DNA from: Hermatobates lingyangjiaoensis
Lineage: Eukaryota > Arthropoda > Insecta > Hemiptera > Hermatobatidae
NCBI GenBank assembly: GCA_026182355.1
Contig: JAPFBL010000237.1
Coordinates: 326,501-390,500, forward strand
Direction: 5' to 3'
Length of the DNA stretch: 64,000 bases
Shown: positions 62,341-64,000 of the stretch, piece by piece
Numbering within the stretch: the first letter of the stretch is position 1
Layout of the letters: each line of letters begins with the position of its first letter
Made by a program: the position numbers and the translations under genes
The notes under the pieces: model-generated
What the model saw: only the letters and a program-made list of their open reading frames with translations
Databases searched by the model: none
What the model was told of the DNA's origin: nothing

Positions 62341-63182
62341 TATTTGTAGATGAAAACATTTTTATCAAAAAACTGTCAATTCATATTTATAAATAACATA
62401 GTTATGGCTAATTTTTTAAAGAAATATTACCAACTGATGTATATAAAATTTTTACTCTACTAACTTAGCTCTTGTACTTCTGTTTAATTAGAAAGGATGG
62501 TTATTTTAATTATAAGTTCTTTAATGAGATCCTCGAAGGAGTATTTAATTAAATACAGAATATGGAGGGAGTAAGGAGGAATTCTTACAAAGGAACCTTG
62601 GCTTCAAAAAGTTGTGTTCCATATTGTCTTAAGTACATAAGGCTTGTTATCATAAATAGTCCATTGGATCCCCCTTAACGATTTCGGAAAATCCTTAACG
62701 ACTTTCCGAAATTTTTAATACGTTATTAAATAACGCAGAAGTGTTATAAAGCACAAAATAAGTGCATATTCCATTCTTAATTAGTTCGCTTAAGTATTTT
62801 AAAATATGTGGGTTTTGTAGAGATTCATTGAATTCCTCACGGACTTGTTGCTAACAGAGACTAGTTGACAAACACTGCAAATTTATTATAAAATAAGTTT
62901 TAACGCTTAGTAAATAGAGAAGAGATTTAATAGTGAAAGTTAATAAATTGGTAATTGAGAGATTTTGATAAATTTTTGTATTTTTATGTCTTCTAAATTC
63001 ATTTTTGACACATTAAAAACTACTGCAATAAGAAATGTTGTGGTATTTATTCATTAGTAAAGAATTATTAATATTCAAACAAATGATAAAATAATAAAAT
63101 TTTCACTAAAAAAAAAAAATAATAACTTGGTCTACTGTTCTTCTGATGGTAACATTGATTTTCTTCCAGCTTCTCAAGGGAT
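62341..63182. other. AT-rich stretch, no gene seen
   Basis: A short direct repeat at 62676-62712 (CTTAACGA, TTTCGGAAA). Nothing else recognised. Confidence 0.5.
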
Positions 63183-63230
63183 CTGAAGAAGGTCACTGCA
63201 TGTTCGAAACGTAGTTTTATATGTGTTCTA
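63183..63230 (+). mobile_element. hammerhead-like relic, family C-related
   Basis: CUGAAGA, A, a damaged GUCAC..GUUC stem, GAAACGUAGUUUUAUAUGUG. The following 61-codon frame (to 63406) is open but not recognised. Confidence 0.42.
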
Positions 63231-63585
63231 ACGTATTTTGGAACTCGTCATTTAAGAATTCTCTGGTCATGTTGGCACTAATGCGAGATTGTAAACTAGG
63301 AAAGGAAAGATATAAGTTACCTCCCAAAAAAGTCCTTACAATTGCTGGAGTGGCTCATTTAAAAATAGACTTCAATACCAATAAACACCATACGGAGGAA
63401 AAATAGATCATATACAGAGAATAAAGGTTATTAATGCATGAGCTTATCTGAAATATTTTAAAGCGCCATGCCAATATGGCTAGCAACCAGCTAATAGCAT
63501 GGCCTAACTACCTCCTAGCCGAGCCTACCAAATAAGTCTGGCTGAAACCTACCAATGAATACCATACTAAGTGTGCCTACAGTAA
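63231..63585. other. unique DNA with an unrecognised short frame
   Basis: The plus frame 63221-63406 (61 codons) starts inside the ribozyme-like relic, as class 2 N-terminal peptides do, but lacks the FGEL and LLPKYT signatures. I cannot say it is a gene. Confidence 0.35.
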
Positions 63586-63830
63586 GGGGGCCAGGCTAGC
63601 TCAATGGTTAACGTACTCGCCTCTGAGTAGTAGTCCGATGTCCGATTCCCCACCCAGCCCTCGATTTATTCATGCCGCCAGTAATATGAATAAATGTGAG
63701 TACGTCGTCCCTCAAAGAGGACGTTTAGCCGTCGGTTCCGAGCCTGTATGATGTCAGGTACTCAATAAAGATCCCTACTTGAAATCCACTTGAGGTAGGC
63801 AAAAATTTAGGACTCCTAATGTAGAATCAG
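63586..63830 (+). mobile_element. tRNA-derived SINE, 3' truncated
   Basis: Head with GGCTAGCTCAATGGTTA (A box) and body to AATTTAGGACTCC and TAGAATCA. No pentamer tail; sequence after 63835 is unrelated. Confidence 0.8.
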
Positions 63831-64000
63831 TAGAATCACCGATCAAACAAAAAGCTGGTAAACGGCTGACGTTATCACCCTCTAGGAGATCAGTTTAAAA
63901 CAATAAAAAAACGCCTACAGTAGCTGTAATTCTTCTTTGAAACCTGACGGACAGCTTTTAAAATATTTGTTATCAATGGTATTTTCCAGTTTTAGGAATG

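Overview
The window reads as repeat-dense, AT-rich, non-coding DNA of an invertebrate animal. I recognise no host protein-coding gene, rRNA or functional tRNA. Arthropod, perhaps a chelicerate, is my best guess. It rests on tRNA-derived SINEs whose tails are made of CCTAA/TTAGG pentamers (the arthropod telomere motif), on mariner transposons, and on very abundant Penelope-like retroelements (PLEs). The guess is weak at species level. All long coding stretches belong to mobile elements; most other open frames are translated (TA)n, (CA)n or (CT)n repeats.

The dominant content is PLEs. One copy keeps a 938-codon reverse transcriptase plus GIY-YIG endonuclease frame (6802-9618, minus). Truncated copies lie at 4471-4666, 15104-15523, 27181-27711, 37255-37425, 43145-44220 (minus), 54789-55814 and 57970-58227. 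Around them are dozens of short 100-450 bp units, many folded into near-perfect palindromes and almost all embedded in (TA)n. Most carry a hammerhead-ribozyme-like core: a CUGANGA box, a short helix II, then GAAA and a tiny palindromic helix III. I sort them by sequence into lettered families A to W; these are my labels, not published names. Class 1 (A, D, E, F, G, H, S, U) has helix III of AUAU, AAUU or similar and sits directly downstream of PLE C-termini with a ...SAPGLNLNR-like end. Class 2 (B, J, K, L, N, T, V, W) has ACAUGU or ACGU and runs into a coding segment for a conserved PLE N-terminal peptide (FGELVYL ... KLE ... FN..C..EGLLPKYTN) that is cut off by (TA)n at recurrent positions.

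Layout: 1-2 kb, mariner relic; 2-5 kb, PLE units; 6.2-9.6 kb, the long PLE; 11-12.7 kb, PLE units; 14.3-15.9 kb, a possible non-LTR remnant and a PLE 3' end; 16-20 kb, SINEs; 20.5-22.7 kb, palindromic PLE units and a 250-bp tandem duplication; 23.3-24.3 kb, a palindromic mariner derivative; 27.2-29 kb, a PLE 3' end and units; 32-45 kb, a very dense nest of units, including copies with an A-to-G hypermutation pattern; 45-52 kb, mostly unique AT-rich DNA; 52-60 kb, PLE units and a 2.1-kb inverted PLE; 60-64 kb, SINEs and an inserted repeat.

The most interesting signals are: hammerhead-like motifs in which C3-G8 is replaced by U3-A8 as a covarying pair; an extra nucleotide between A9 and helix II in every family; recurrent (TA)n break points suggesting microsatellite-primed integration; and a clustered A-to-G (ADAR-like) signature in family I copies. 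All calls are by eye from the sequence, without alignment or folding software.
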